64,000 nucleotides of DNA from Bacillus sp. FJAT-29814 (lineage in GTDB: Bacteria; Bacillota; Bacilli; Bacillales; Cytobacillaceae): contig NZ_LMTJ01000008.1 in assembly GCF_001510715.1 (NCBI RefSeq), forward strand, positions 441,794 to 505,793, given 5' to 3'. The position numbers and the translations under genes are program-made. The notes under the pieces were generated by a model. That model was not told where the DNA came from and did not search any database. It worked only from the letters and a program-made list of their open reading frames with translations. Numbering within the stretch: the first letter of the stretch is position 1; every line of letters begins with the position of its first letter. This document shows, in pieces, positions 8,106-18,000 of the stretch.

Positions 8106-8597
8106 GTGTTTTATTACTTAATCGCACTTTTCATTATCCTTTTGGACCAATTCACAAAATGGTTAATTGTGAAAAACATGTATATCGGCGAAAGTATTCC
8201 GATCATTGATCAAGTTTTGTATATTACTTCCCACCGGAACAGGGGGGCAGCTTGGGGGATCCTCCAAGGGCAGATGTGGCTCTTTTACGTGATAACAATT
8301 ATCGTCATTGCTGGAATTGTGTATTATTTGCACAAGGCAGCCAAAGGCAAATGGTTGTTGGGAGTTTCCCTGTCTTTTATGCTTGGCGGTGCAATCGGCA
8401 ATTTTATTGATCGCGTGTTTCGCAAAGAAGTCGTTGACTTTATACATACGTATATTTTCAGCTATAACTTCCCGGTATTTAATATCGCCGATTCCGCATT
8501 GGTCATTGGCGTGGCGTTGCTGATGATTCAAATGCTGCTCGAAGAGAGAGAATCAAAGGAGAAAACATATGGAGAAAATGGTTCACACCATTCTTGA
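8106..8597 (+). CDS. lspA: Lipoprotein signal peptidase (SPase II)
   Basis: LspA (163 residues) removes signal peptides from diacylglyceryl-modified prolipoproteins in the membrane. Four hydrophobic helices are visible. The two catalytic aspartates are in GGAIGNFIDRV and FNIADSAL, and the early DQFTKW and HRNRGAAWG blocks are also conserved. The start is GTG 8106 after GTGGAGGT. The gene end overlaps rluD by 29 bases, with the rluD ribosome binding site AAAGGAG inside lspA, implying coupling. Confidence 0.95.
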   Translation: MFYYLIALFIILLDQFTKWLIVKNMYIGESIPIIDQVLYITSHRNRGAAWGILQGQMWLFYVITIIVIAGIVYYLHKAAKGKWLLGVSLSFMLGGAIGNFIDRVFRKEVVDFIHTYIFSYNFPVFNIADSALVIGVALLMIQMLLEERESKEKTYGENGSHHS

Positions 8598-9480
8598 ACA
8601 ACAAAAAGGGGACCGGATTGACAAAGTCCTGTCCGGTCTTAACGAGGAATGGTCCCGCACCCAGGTACAACAATGGATCAAGGATGGCCATGTGCTTGTA
8701 AACGGACAAAATGTAAAAACCAATTACAAATGCAACTACAATGACGAAATTGAAATCCATATTCCGGACCCGGAAGAGCTGGATGTGGTCCCCGAGGAGA
8801 TGGATTTGGACATTTATTACGAAGATCGTGATGTCCTCGTCGTCAATAAGCCAAAGGGGATGGTTGTTCATCCTGCACCCGGACATATGACGGGGACACT
8901 GGTAAATGGTCTGATGGCACATTGCAAGGATTTGTCGGGGATTAACGGAGTATTAAGACCCGGTATTGTCCACCGGATTGATAAAGATACCTCAGGACTA
9001 TTAATGGTCGCCAAGAATGATATGGCCCATGAAAGCCTTGTAAATCAGCTGGTCCATAAAACAGTTACCCGCAAATATAAAGCCGTTGTTCATGGGGTTA
9101 TTCCTCATGATGTCGGGACAATCGATGCCCCGCTTGGAAGGGACCAAAAGGATCGGCAAAGCATGGCCGTTGTAGATAATGGCAAGCATGCCGTTACCCA
9201 TTTTCGGGTGCTGGAGCGGTTTAAGGATTTTACATTTGTTGAGTGCCAGCTTGAAACGGGACGAACCCATCAAATTCGCGTTCATATGAAATATATCGGC
9301 TATCCGCTTGCCGGAGACCCAAAATATGGGCCGAAAAAAACGATTGATTTTAACGGGCAGGTGCTGCATGCGGGCGTGCTTGGATTTACCCATCCGAGAA
9401 CCGCCGAATATCTCGAATTTGAAGCCCCGCTGCCTTCTGATTATGAACAGCTGCTGAAACAGCTAAGAAATAATGGTTGA
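8569..9480 (+). CDS. rluD: RluD-family 23S rRNA pseudouridine synthase (YlyB)
   Basis: The 303-residue protein has an N-terminal S4 domain (residues ~12-70; RIDKVLSGLNEEWSRTQVQQ) and a RluA-type pseudouridine synthase domain with the catalytic aspartate in HRIDKDTSGLLM. C-terminal motifs ETGRTHQIRVH and PLAGDPKYG fit. It likely isomerises uridines in 23S rRNA helix 69, as RluD does; the precise target in Bacillus YlyB is inferred. Its TGA stop codon lies within the -35 box of the pyr operon promoter. Confidence 0.9.
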   Translation: MEKMVHTILEQQKGDRIDKVLSGLNEEWSRTQVQQWIKDGHVLVNGQNVKTNYKCNYNDEIEIHIPDPEELDVVPEEMDLDIYYEDRDVLVVNKPKGMVVHPAPGHMTGTLVNGLMAHCKDLSGINGVLRPGIVHRIDKDTSGLLMVAKNDMAHESLVNQLVHKTVTRKYKAVVHGVIPHDVGTIDAPLGRDQKDRQSMAVVDNGKHAVTHFRVLERFKDFTFVECQLETGRTHQIRVHMKYIGYPLAGDPKYGPKKTIDFNGQVLHAGVLGFTHPRTAEYLEFEAPLPSDYEQLLKQLRNNG

Positions 9481-9505
9481 CAGCTGAACCTAACTAAAGT
9501 AAGAT
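9477..9505 (+). promoter_or_regulatory. SigA-type promoter of the pyr operon
   Basis: A perfect TTGACA (9477-9482), 17-base spacer and TAAGAT (9500-9505). The -35 box overlaps the rluD stop codon. No other promoter of this quality is seen until the end of pyrE. Confidence 0.8.
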
Positions 9506-9522
9506 AACTATAGTCAAATATG

Positions 9523-9616
9523 CCTTTAAATTCAGTCCCGTGAGGCTGAGAAGGGTCGGTTAATATTTTTTTGCTTTCTTTAACTGTACACCTCTCGCCG
9601 ACGGCGAGAGGTTTTT
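9523..9616 (+). promoter_or_regulatory. PyrR-dependent attenuator 1 (upstream of pyrR)
   Basis: The PyrR-binding anti-antiterminator loop AGTCCCGTGAGGCT (9534-9547) is closed by CCTT/AAGG arms (9523-9554). A terminator of 9 bp follows (CCTCTCGCC, GAC loop, GGCGAGAGG, 9591-9611) with a T-run. UMP-bound PyrR should hold the first hairpin and allow termination. Confidence 0.92.
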
Positions 9617-9644
9617 ATTTTTTTAAAAAAAGCGGGTGAAAATA

Positions 9645-10187
9645 ATGAGCCAAAAAGCGTTAATTCTTGATGAGCAGGCAATCGGAAGGGCATTGACACG
9701 GATTGCCCATCAAATTATCGAAAAGAATAAAGGAATTGAAGAATGTGTTCTTGTCGGAATTCGTACCAGGGGAATCCATGTTGCCAAGCGTCTTGCTTCC
9801 AAAATCGAAGGGATCGAAGGTAGTCCGATACCGGTGGGGGAACTTGATATTACGCTTTACCGGGATGATTTGACGAAAAAAACGGATAACCAGGAACCAC
9901 TTGTCAAGGGTTCTGACATACCGTTTGATATTAATGAAAAAAAGGTCATTTTAATCGATGATGTCCTTTATACAGGCAGAACAGTGCGAGCCGGGCTTGA
10001 TGCCTTAATGGACCTTGGGCGTCCCGCAGCCATTCAACTGGCGGTCCTTGTTGACCGTGGCCATCGCGAACTGCCAATTAGAGCCGATTATGTCGGAAAA
10101 AACATTCCAACATCAAGCAGTGAGAAAATTGTTGTTGAACTGGCCGAAGTGGATCAGATTGACCAAGTTAGTATATATGAAAAATAA
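9645..10187 (+). CDS. pyrR: pyr operon RNA-binding attenuation protein / uracil phosphoribosyltransferase PyrR
   Basis: PyrR (180 residues) binds the three pyr leader loops when UMP or UTP is high and also has weak uracil phosphoribosyltransferase activity. It has a type I PRTase fold with the PRPP loop VILIDDVLYTGRTVRAG near residues 100-115, and DITLYRDDL. Basic residues of the RNA-binding face are present (GIRTRGIHVAKRL). ATG 9645 gives the usual N-terminus MSQKALILDEQAI; an in-frame GTG at 9636 lies within the GCGGGTG ribosome binding site and is rejected. The gene sits between attenuators 1 and 2. Confidence 0.97.
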   Translation: MSQKALILDEQAIGRALTRIAHQIIEKNKGIEECVLVGIRTRGIHVAKRLASKIEGIEGSPIPVGELDITLYRDDLTKKTDNQEPLVKGSDIPFDINEKKVILIDDVLYTGRTVRAGLDALMDLGRPAAIQLAVLVDRGHRELPIRADYVGKNIPTSSSEKIVVELAEVDQIDQVSIYEK

Positions 10188-10194
10188 ATAGCTG

Positions 10195-10300
10195 CCCTTT
10201 TTAAATGCAGTCCCGTGAGGCTGACAAAGGGGAAATCGCCAAACCCAGAGTAGTTTGGCCTTCCATACCTCTTTGTCCGTGCCGGCAAAGAGTTTTTTTT
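10195..10300 (+). promoter_or_regulatory. PyrR-dependent attenuator 2 (pyrR-pyrP)
   Basis: The loop AGTCCCGTGAGGCT (10209-10222), identical to that of attenuator 1, is closed by CCCTTT (10195-10200) and AAAGGG (10226-10231). The terminator pairs CTCTTTG (10269-10275) with CAAAGAG (10286-10292) and is followed by eight T. Confidence 0.92.
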
Positions 10301-10343
10301 ATCCTTTTATTAAAATAAATATTAAAAAGCAGAGGAGATTACC

Positions 10344-11657
10344 ATGAGCAACAAACCAATCCTTGACGTAAAAGACATGCCAAAACCAACGCAATGGCTG
10401 ACCTTAAGCCTGCAGCACCTATTCGCCATGTTCGGGGCAACCATCCTAGTTCCGTATCTCGTCGGCCTTGACCCGTCCATCGCCCTAATATCCAGCGGCT
10501 TGGGAACATTGGCATTCTTATTAATTACAAAATTTCAAGTTCCTGCTTACCTCGGTTCTTCCTTTGCGTTCATCGCACCGGTGATTGCTGCCAAAGCTGC
10601 AGGTGGCCCAGGTGCGGCGATGATCGGCACCTTCATGGCCGGCCTCGTATATGGGATTGTCGCGCTGATAATCAGTAAAGCAGGATACCGTTGGATTATG
10701 AACCTATTGCCGCCAGTGGTTGTCGGACCAGTTATCATCATAATTGGCTTGTCGATTGCCCCGACTGCTGTGGGTATGGCAATGAATAACGCAGCCGGGG
10801 AATACAGTATGCTGCATTTTTCGGCAGCCTTGGTTACCCTCACTGCAACGATCGTATTCTCGATTTATGCAAAAAAAATCTTTAGCATCATTCCGATTCT
10901 TGCGGGCATTGTTGTCGGATACATTTATGCAGCGATTGTCGGGATTGTCGATTTTAAGCCTGTCCTAGAAGCCGGATGGTTTGAAATGCCAAAATTCATC
11001 ATCCCGTTTGTGAGCTATAAGGTGCAATTTAGCTGGGATATCTTCTGGCTAATGGTGCCGGTTGCAGTGGTGACGCTGTCAGAACACATTGGGCATCAGC
11101 TGATTTTAAGCAAAGTAGTCGGGCGCGACTACATTAAAGAGCCAGGCTTGCACCGTTCAATCTTGGGTGACGGGACCGCAACACTGATTTCGGCTTTGGT
11201 CGGCGGACCGCCAAAAACAACCTATGGCGAAAATATTGGCGTGCTCGCGATTACCCGGGTCTATAGCGTATATGTTCTGGCAGGTGCAGCGGTGTTGGCG
11301 ATTGTATTCGGGTTTATTGGGAAAATTACGGCTCTGATTCATTCGATTCCGACCCCTGTAATGGGCGGCGTCTCCATCCTCCTGTTTGGAATCATCGCTT
11401 CTTCGGGACTGCGGATGCTGGTTGACAGCAAAATTGATTTCGACGATAAACGAAACCTTGTCATAGCGTCAGTCATTCTCATTATCGGGCTCGGCGGAGC
11501 GATAGTGAAACTTCCGTTTAAGGATATTGTAATCCAAGGCATGGCTTTGGCAGCGATTATCGGTGTCTTGTTAAACCTGATCCTGCCTGGAAGGCCGATT
11601 GTCAGTGACAATATGTTTGAAGGCGAAGTGGAGAAAAAAGAACGGCAAACAGCTTAA
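10344..11657 (+). CDS. pyrP: Uracil permease PyrP (NCS2 family)
   Basis: PyrP (437 residues) is a uracil:proton symporter of the inner membrane. About 12-14 hydrophobic helices are seen, with the NCS2 signatures QHLFAMFGATILVP near the start, SEHIGHQLILSKVVGRDY (transport-site Glu/His), and LVGGPPKTTYGENIGV. The N-terminus MSNKPILDVKDMPKPTQW is as in Bacillus uracil permeases. AGAGGAG precedes ATG 10344. It is flanked by attenuators 2 and 3, so uptake and synthesis respond to the same UMP signal. Confidence 0.95.
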   Translation: MSNKPILDVKDMPKPTQWLTLSLQHLFAMFGATILVPYLVGLDPSIALISSGLGTLAFLLITKFQVPAYLGSSFAFIAPVIAAKAAGGPGAAMIGTFMAGLVYGIVALIISKAGYRWIMNLLPPVVVGPVIIIIGLSIAPTAVGMAMNNAAGEYSMLHFSAALVTLTATIVFSIYAKKIFSIIPILAGIVVGYIYAAIVGIVDFKPVLEAGWFEMPKFIIPFVSYKVQFSWDIFWLMVPVAVVTLSEHIGHQLILSKVVGRDYIKEPGLHRSILGDGTATLISALVGGPPKTTYGENIGVLAITRVYSVYVLAGAAVLAIVFGFIGKITALIHSIPTPVMGGVSILLFGIIASSGLRMLVDSKIDFDDKRNLVIASVILIIGLGGAIVKLPFKDIVIQGMALAAIIGVLLNLILPGRPIVSDNMFEGEVEKKERQTA

Positions 11658-11666
11658 TAAAAACAA

Positions 11667-11790
11667 CCTTTTAAATGAAGTCCAGAGAGGCTTATAAGGG
11701 TGTGCGAATCGAGGTTTGGCATGAAAATAGGCTGAACTTCCGATTGCTTGCGGTTGCACCCTGATCTAGTTGGATCAGGGTATTTTTTTT
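11667..11790 (+). promoter_or_regulatory. PyrR-dependent attenuator 3 (pyrP-pyrB)
   Basis: The loop AGTCCAGAGAGGCT (11679-11692) differs from the other two at three positions but keeps the AGTCC and GAGGCT core; CCTT and AAGG arms close it (11667-11699). The terminator is ACCCTGATC / GATCAGGGT (11758-11781) with a run of T to 11790. Confidence 0.92.
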
Positions 11791-11811
11791 AGCGAAAAGG
11801 TGGGGAAAAGG

Positions 11812-12756
11812 ATGCTAAATCATTTATTAACGACGAATGAGTTAAAAGTGGAAGAGATATATGGAATCCTCGGGGATGCTCAAAGCTTCGCCGAAGGAAC
11901 AACCTGGCACCCTGAAGAACAAATGTTTGCGGCCAATCTCTTTTTTGAAAATAGCACCAGAACAAAATGCAGTTTTGAAGTGGCCGAGAGAAGATTAGGG
12001 TTGGGTGTGATTCCTTTTGAAGTGCAAACCTCAAGTGTGCAAAAGGGCGAAACGCTTTACGATACGGTAAAGACACTTGAAGCCATCGGCGTAAATGCCA
12101 TAGTGATCCGGCACAGCCAGGATCGTTATTTTGACGAATTAGTTGGTAAAATCAATATTCCACTCATTAATGGAGGAGACGGCTGCGGTCATCATCCGAC
12201 CCAATCCCTGCTTGACCTCCTAACCATCAAACAAGAATTCGGGCGCTTTTCCGGTTTGAAAATAGCGATCATCGGCGATATCAGACATAGCCGTGTCGCG
12301 CGTTCAAATGCAGATGCTCTGACAAGGCTTGGAGCCGATGTCATTTTCTCGGGCCCTGAAGAATGGTTTGACAGCCACAGCCTCCATTCATCCCGCTTTA
12401 TTCCAATTGACCAGGCCATCCCGCAGGCCGATGTAGTGATGCTGCTTCGCGTCCAGCATGAGCGGCATCAGAAAAATGGAAGTTTTACAGCCGCGGAATA
12501 TCATCAAAAGTTCGGTTTGACCTTGGAGAGGGAAAAACAAATGAAGCAAAACAGCATCATTATGCATCCTGCACCGGTTAACCGGAATGTCGAGATAGCT
12601 GACAGCCTGGTAGAGTCACAGCGTTCGAGAATCTTCAAGCAAATGGAAAATGGCGTCTATGTCAGAATGGCTGTCTTAAAAAGATCATTAGAAAGCTTAA
12701 ATGGAGGGGTAATAAATGAAAATGCTTATTCAGAACGCCAACTATTTAGCGTTTGA
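11812..12756 (+). CDS. pyrB: Aspartate carbamoyltransferase catalytic subunit
   Basis: PyrB (314 residues) joins carbamoyl phosphate and aspartate to N-carbamoylaspartate. Motifs are the carbamoyl-phosphate loop ENSTRTKCSFE (Lys-Cys where Arg-Phe is seen in B. subtilis), HPTQSLLDL, SRVARSNADAL and HPAPVNR. ATG 11812 follows AAGGTGGGG; the longer in-frame stretch from 11770 lies in the attenuator terminator and is not coding. The C-terminus is about ten residues longer than in B. subtilis and overlaps pyrC by 41 bases. No regulatory chain gene is present, as usual in Bacillus. Confidence 0.96.
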   Translation: MLNHLLTTNELKVEEIYGILGDAQSFAEGTTWHPEEQMFAANLFFENSTRTKCSFEVAERRLGLGVIPFEVQTSSVQKGETLYDTVKTLEAIGVNAIVIRHSQDRYFDELVGKINIPLINGGDGCGHHPTQSLLDLLTIKQEFGRFSGLKIAIIGDIRHSRVARSNADALTRLGADVIFSGPEEWFDSHSLHSSRFIPIDQAIPQADVVMLLRVQHERHQKNGSFTAAEYHQKFGLTLEREKQMKQNSIIMHPAPVNRNVEIADSLVESQRSRIFKQMENGVYVRMAVLKRSLESLNGGVINENAYSERQLFSV

Positions 12757-14002
12757 GGGACAAATCAAACAGTCTGATATTTTAATAGAAAATGGCATCA
12801 TCGCAAAAATCGATAAAAACATTGAAATGGATGCCGACCGTAAAATTGATGCATCAGGACTATTGGTATCACCAGGTTTTATCGACTTGCACGTCCACCT
12901 GCGCGAACCTGGCGGCGAAAAAAAGGAAACCATCGCTACCGGAACCAGGGCTGCAGCCAGAGGTGGGTTTACCACTATTGCCAACATGCCAAATACCCGT
13001 CCGGTGCCTGACACCAAAAGCAATATGGACGACTTGCAAAAGCGAATTCATGCGACGGCCAAGGTCCGGGTCTTGCCTTATGCCTCTATTACGACCAGAC
13101 AGTTGGGCCAGGAGTTAACCGATTTCGAGGCTTTAAAGGAAGCGGGCGCATTTGCGTTTACGGATGATGGCGTCGGGGTCCAGTCGGCAGGGATGATGCT
13201 TGAGGCGATGAAGCGGGCTGCCAATCTTGATATGGCAATAGTCGCTCATTGTGAGGATAATACCTTGATCAATAAAGGTTGTGTCCACGAGGGTACGTTC
13301 TCGAAGCAGCATGGTTTAAACGGGATTCCTTCTGTTTGTGAATCAGTGCAAATCGCCCGCGATGTTTTGCTCGCGGAAGCCACAGGCTGCCACTATCATG
13401 TCTGCCACATCAGCACGAAGGAGTCGGTCAGGGTTGTAAGAGATGCAAAACGGGCGGGGATTAAGGTTACGGCTGAAGTATCACCGCATCACCTTTTATT
13501 ATCCGAGGATGATATCCCGGGACTTGACGCGAATTTCAAAATGAACCCACCGCTGCGTGGTGCAGAGGACCGTGAAGCGTTAATCGCTGGGTTGCTTGAT
13601 GGAACGATTGATTTTATCGCAACCGACCATGCCCCTCACACCGATTCAGAGAAAAGCGAAGGCATGGTACTGGCTCCGTTCGGCATTGTCGGCCTGGAAA
13701 CAGCGTTCCCGCTTCTGTATACCCATTTTGTATTAAATGAAATAATCTCGCTTCAACAGTTGATTGAGTATCTGACTAGGAAACCGGCAGCAGCCTTTAA
13801 CTTGCCATATGGAAAAATAGCCGAAGGGGCACCGGCAGATATCGTCCTGTTAGACCTGAATGAGGAACAAGAAATCGATCCAAAGAAATTTTTATCAAAA
13901 GGCAAAAATACCCCATTTGCCGGCTGGAGCTGCAAGGGGTGGCCGGTTCTGACAATCGCTCACGGGCAAATAGTATGGGAAAAAGGATGTGTGACAGCAT
14001 GA
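12716..14002 (+). CDS. pyrC: Dihydroorotase (class I)
   Basis: PyrC (428 residues) closes N-carbamoylaspartate to dihydroorotate. It is a zinc amidohydrolase: HVHLREPG near residues 60-67 holds the metal His pair, HCED and HISTKESV supply further ligands, and FIATDHAPHT the late Asp/His motif. Length and order match the Bacillus class I enzyme. The start ATG lies in the end of pyrB after GGAGGGG; the stop overlaps pyrAA in ATGA, so the three genes are coupled in translation. Confidence 0.96.
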   Translation: MKMLIQNANYLAFEGQIKQSDILIENGIIAKIDKNIEMDADRKIDASGLLVSPGFIDLHVHLREPGGEKKETIATGTRAAARGGFTTIANMPNTRPVPDTKSNMDDLQKRIHATAKVRVLPYASITTRQLGQELTDFEALKEAGAFAFTDDGVGVQSAGMMLEAMKRAANLDMAIVAHCEDNTLINKGCVHEGTFSKQHGLNGIPSVCESVQIARDVLLAEATGCHYHVCHISTKESVRVVRDAKRAGIKVTAEVSPHHLLLSEDDIPGLDANFKMNPPLRGAEDREALIAGLLDGTIDFIATDHAPHTDSEKSEGMVLAPFGIVGLETAFPLLYTHFVLNEIISLQQLIEYLTRKPAAAFNLPYGKIAEGAPADIVLLDLNEEQEIDPKKFLSKGKNTPFAGWSCKGWPVLTIAHGQIVWEKGCVTA

Positions 14003-15090
14003 AAGCTCAGCTGATTCTGGAAGACGGAACGATTTTTATTGGAGAGGGATTCGGAAGCCATAACGATAGTATTGGTGAAGTGGTGTTTAATACCGGGATG
14101 ACCGGCTATCAGGAAATTCTTTCCGATCCGTCCTATTGCGGCCAAATCGTCATGCTTACATACCCGTTAATTGGAAACTACGGGATCAACCGGGATGATT
14201 TTGAATCTATCAATCCTGCCGTAAAAGGGTTCATTGTTAAAGAGGTGTGCGACTATCCGTCCAATTGGAGAAGTGAATTCACTGTTGATGAATATTTTAA
14301 GATGAAAAATATTCCGGGAATTGCCGGAATTGATACCCGCAAATTAACGAGAATCATTCGCCGGTACGGAACATTGAAAGGGGCGATTTGCAGTATTGAA
14401 ACCGATGGTGACGAGGTTTTGCGAAAGTTAAGACAAAAAAGGCTTCCCATTGATCAAGTCCGCACAGTATCGACGAAAAATTCATACCCAAGCCCCGGCC
14501 GCGGGAAGAGAATCGTTGTTGTCGATTTTGGGATGAAGCATGGAATTCTGCGCGAGCTAAATAATCGCGGCTGCGACGTCATCGTTGTTCCTTACCACAC
14601 AACCGCTGATGAAATCTTGAAACTTCGCCCGGACGGCGTCATGCTAACAAATGGCCCGGGAGACCCGAAGGATGTTCCAGAAGGTATTCAGATGATCAAA
14701 GAAATTCTTGGCCGGCTTCCATTATTCGGCATCTGTCTAGGACATCAATTATTTGCCCTTGCCTGCGGCGCCGATACGATGCGGATGAAATTTGGCCACC
14801 GCGGCTTAAACCATCCGGTAAAGGACTTAGCCACCGGGAAAATAGCGATAACGTCACAAAACCACGGTTATACCGTTGATGCAAAATCAATCAAAAATAC
14901 GAGACTTGAAGTTACCCATATTGCCATAAATGATGGGACTGTCGAAGGATTGCGGCATTTAGACTATCCCGCCTTTACGGTTCAATACCATCCGGAGGCC
15001 TCTCCGGGTCCTGAGGATGCCAATCGTTTATTTGACCAATTTTTAGCGATGATCGAAGCACAAAAACAGGAGGTACCTACGCATGCCTAA
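13999..15090 (+). CDS. pyrAA: Carbamoyl-phosphate synthase, pyrimidine-specific small subunit
   Basis: This glutaminase subunit (363 residues; carA-type) releases ammonia from glutamine and feeds it to PyrAB. The N-terminal domain begins MKAQLILEDGTIFIGEGFG; the C-terminal class I amidotransferase shows the nucleophile Cys in FGICLGHQLF and the His-Glu pair in QYHPEASPGPED. ATG 13999 is chosen since it overlaps the pyrC stop (ATGA) and gives the family N-terminus; the in-frame extension upstream is inside pyrC. Confidence 0.96.
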   Translation: MKAQLILEDGTIFIGEGFGSHNDSIGEVVFNTGMTGYQEILSDPSYCGQIVMLTYPLIGNYGINRDDFESINPAVKGFIVKEVCDYPSNWRSEFTVDEYFKMKNIPGIAGIDTRKLTRIIRRYGTLKGAICSIETDGDEVLRKLRQKRLPIDQVRTVSTKNSYPSPGRGKRIVVVDFGMKHGILRELNNRGCDVIVVPYHTTADEILKLRPDGVMLTNGPGDPKDVPEGIQMIKEILGRLPLFGICLGHQLFALACGADTMRMKFGHRGLNHPVKDLATGKIAITSQNHGYTVDAKSIKNTRLEVTHIAINDGTVEGLRHLDYPAFTVQYHPEASPGPEDANRLFDQFLAMIEAQKQEVPTHA

Positions 15091-18000
15091 ACGTACAGAT
15101 ATATATTCCATCCTAGTAATCGGTTCGGGCCCGATCGTCATCGGCCAAGCGGCAGAATTTGACTATGCCGGGACCCAGGCTTGCCTTGCGCTGAAAGAAG
15201 AAGGTTACCGCGTCATACTTGTTAACTCGAACCCGGCGACGATCATGACCGATACCGAAATTGCCGATGCCGTCTATATTGAACCGCTGACAGTTGAATT
15301 TGTTAGCCGCATCATCCGCAAGGAGCGCCCAGATGCTCTTGTTGCCACGCTAGGCGGACAGACAGGCCTGAACCTTGCTGTCGAGCTGTCTAAATCAGGC
15401 GTTCTTGACGAATGCGGTGTCGAAATCTTGGGAACAAAGCTATCGGCTATCAACCAGGCAGAAGACCGGGAATTATTCCGCCAATTAATGAACGAACTAG
15501 ACGAGCCTGTTCCCGAAAGTGAAATTGTCCATGAGTTAGGAGAGGCGGCTGCATTCGTCGATAAAATTGGCTTTCCGGTGATTGTCCGCCCTGCGTTTAC
15601 CCTTGGAGGGACAGGGGGCGGAATCTGCCACACGATGGAAGAGCTTGAGGAAATCATTACAAGCGGGTTGAAAAACAGCCCTGTCCACCAATGCCTACTT
15701 GAAAAAAGTATCGCCGGCTACAAGGAAATTGAATATGAAGTCATGCGCGACAGTAACGATAATGCGATTGTCGTTTGCAACATGGAAAACATCGACCCGG
15801 TTGGTGTGCACACTGGCGATTCCATCGTTGTCGCCCCAAGTCAAACATTGAGTGACCGCGAATACCAGCTATTGCGGAATGTGTCTTTAAAAATTATCCG
15901 TGCCCTCGGCATCGAAGGCGGCTGTAACGTTCAACTTGCATTAGACCCTGATAGCTTTAATTACTATATTATCGAAGTTAACCCGCGAGTAAGCCGCTCA
16001 TCGGCACTGGCTTCCAAAGCAACCGGCTATCCGATTGCCAAGCTGGCCGCCAAAATTGCCGTTGGACTCACGCTTGATGAAATGATGAACCCGGTCACCG
16101 GAAAAACCTATGCCAGCTTTGAGCCAGCACTGGATTATATCGTCACAAAAATACCAAGATGGCCGTTTGATAAGTTCGAATCCGGCAACCGTTCGCTTGG
16201 CACTCAAATGAAAGCGACCGGTGAAGTAATGGCAATTGGCCGCAATTTTGAAGAATCGTTATTAAAAGCGATTCGGTCTCTGGAAGCAGGCGTTCATCAT
16301 TTTGAATTGATTGGTGCTGCTGAGATAGACAATGAACTATTGGAAAAGCGAATCCGCAAAGCGGGCGATGAACGGTTGTTTTATATAGCCGAGGCCCTGA
16401 AACGCGGTTTTACGGTTGAAGATATTCACGACTGGAGTAAGATTGATCTGTTTTTCCTTAAGAAAATGGAAGGAATTATTGAACTGGAGGCAAGACTCTC
16501 GCAACACCCATTTCAATCTGAACTTCTCAAGGAGGCAAAGCAAAAAGGGTTTAACGACAAGAAAATTGCTGAGTTGTGGGTGAGCACAGAATACGAGATT
16601 TGCAGATATAGAAAGAAGATGGGAATTGTACCTGTTTATAAGATGGTGGATACTTGCGCAGCCGAGTTTGAATCGGAAACACCGTATTATTATGGCACGT
16701 ATGAAGAAGAGAACGAGTCGATTGTCACCGGCCGTGACAGCGTAATTGTCCTCGGTTCAGGTCCAATCCGGATCGGGCAGGGAATTGAGTTTGATTATGC
16801 AACCGTCCATTCCGTAACAGCAATCAAAGAGGCCGGCTATGAAGCGATCATTATCAATAATAATCCCGAAACAGTTTCAACAGACTTTAGCATCTCCGAC
16901 AAGCTATATTTCGAACCTTTGACGATTGAGGATGTTATGCACATTGTCGACCTCGAGCAGCCAGTCGGAGTGGTCGTACAGTTTGGTGGTCAGACAGCGA
17001 TAAATCTGGCCTCAGGTCTAGCCGCAAACGGCGTAAAGATCCTGGGAACCAGCCTTGAAGACTTGGACCGCGCTGAAAACCGCGACAAATTTGAACATAC
17101 ATTACAGCAATTAAATATTCCGCAGCCACTTGGGAAAACAGCCTTAACAGTTGAAGAGGCTTTGCTTATTGCCGAAGAAATTGGCTACCCGGTATTGATT
17201 CGCCCATCCTATGTTCTTGGCGGCCGGGCAATGGAAATTGTCTATCACCAGGAAGAATTGCTTAAATATATGGAACATGCGGTTAAAATTAATCCTGAGC
17301 AACCGGTTCTTATAGACCGCTATCTTACCGGGAAAGAAATTGAAGTCGATGCGATTTCCGATGGAAGAAACGTTCTAATACCGGGAATTATGGAACATAT
17401 CGAACGGGCTGGGGTCCATTCAGGCGACTCGATTGCCGTTTACCCACCGCAAACACTAACAGCCGAAGTAAAACAAAAGCTTGTAAACTATACGGAGAAA
17501 TTGGCGATCGGGCTTAATATCATCGGCCTGCTGAATATTCAATATGTCGTCTGCGGAAAGGAAGTATACGTACTTGAAGTAAATCCGCGGTCAAGCCGTA
17601 CTGTCCCATTTTTAAGCAAAATAACCAATGTTCCAATGGCAAAAATCGCAACGAAAGCTATCTTGGGCCATTCTCTGCTGGAACAAGGCTATCAAACCGG
17701 ATTAGTGCCTGAAAAAACAGGCGTATTTGTAAAGGTTCCGGTATTCTCTTTTGCCAAACTCCGGAGTGTTGACATTAGTCTTGGACCGGAAATGAAATCG
17801 ACAGGCGAGGTTATGGGCAAAGACTTAACGCTTGAAAAGGCGTTATATAAAGGCTTGATAGCTTCGGGAATGAATATTCAAAAGTTTGGTACCGTATTGT
17901 TCACAGTCGCCGACAAGGATAAGGCGGAAAGCCTAAGACTGGCCAAACGGTTTGCCGCAAATGGTTATCGGTTAATGGCAACCAGCGGAACAGCAGTGGT

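Noticed and set aside
11770..11811. Upstream start for pyrB giving 328 residues
   Set aside because: The extension is encoded by the attenuator terminator and has no ribosome binding site; ATG 11812 has one.
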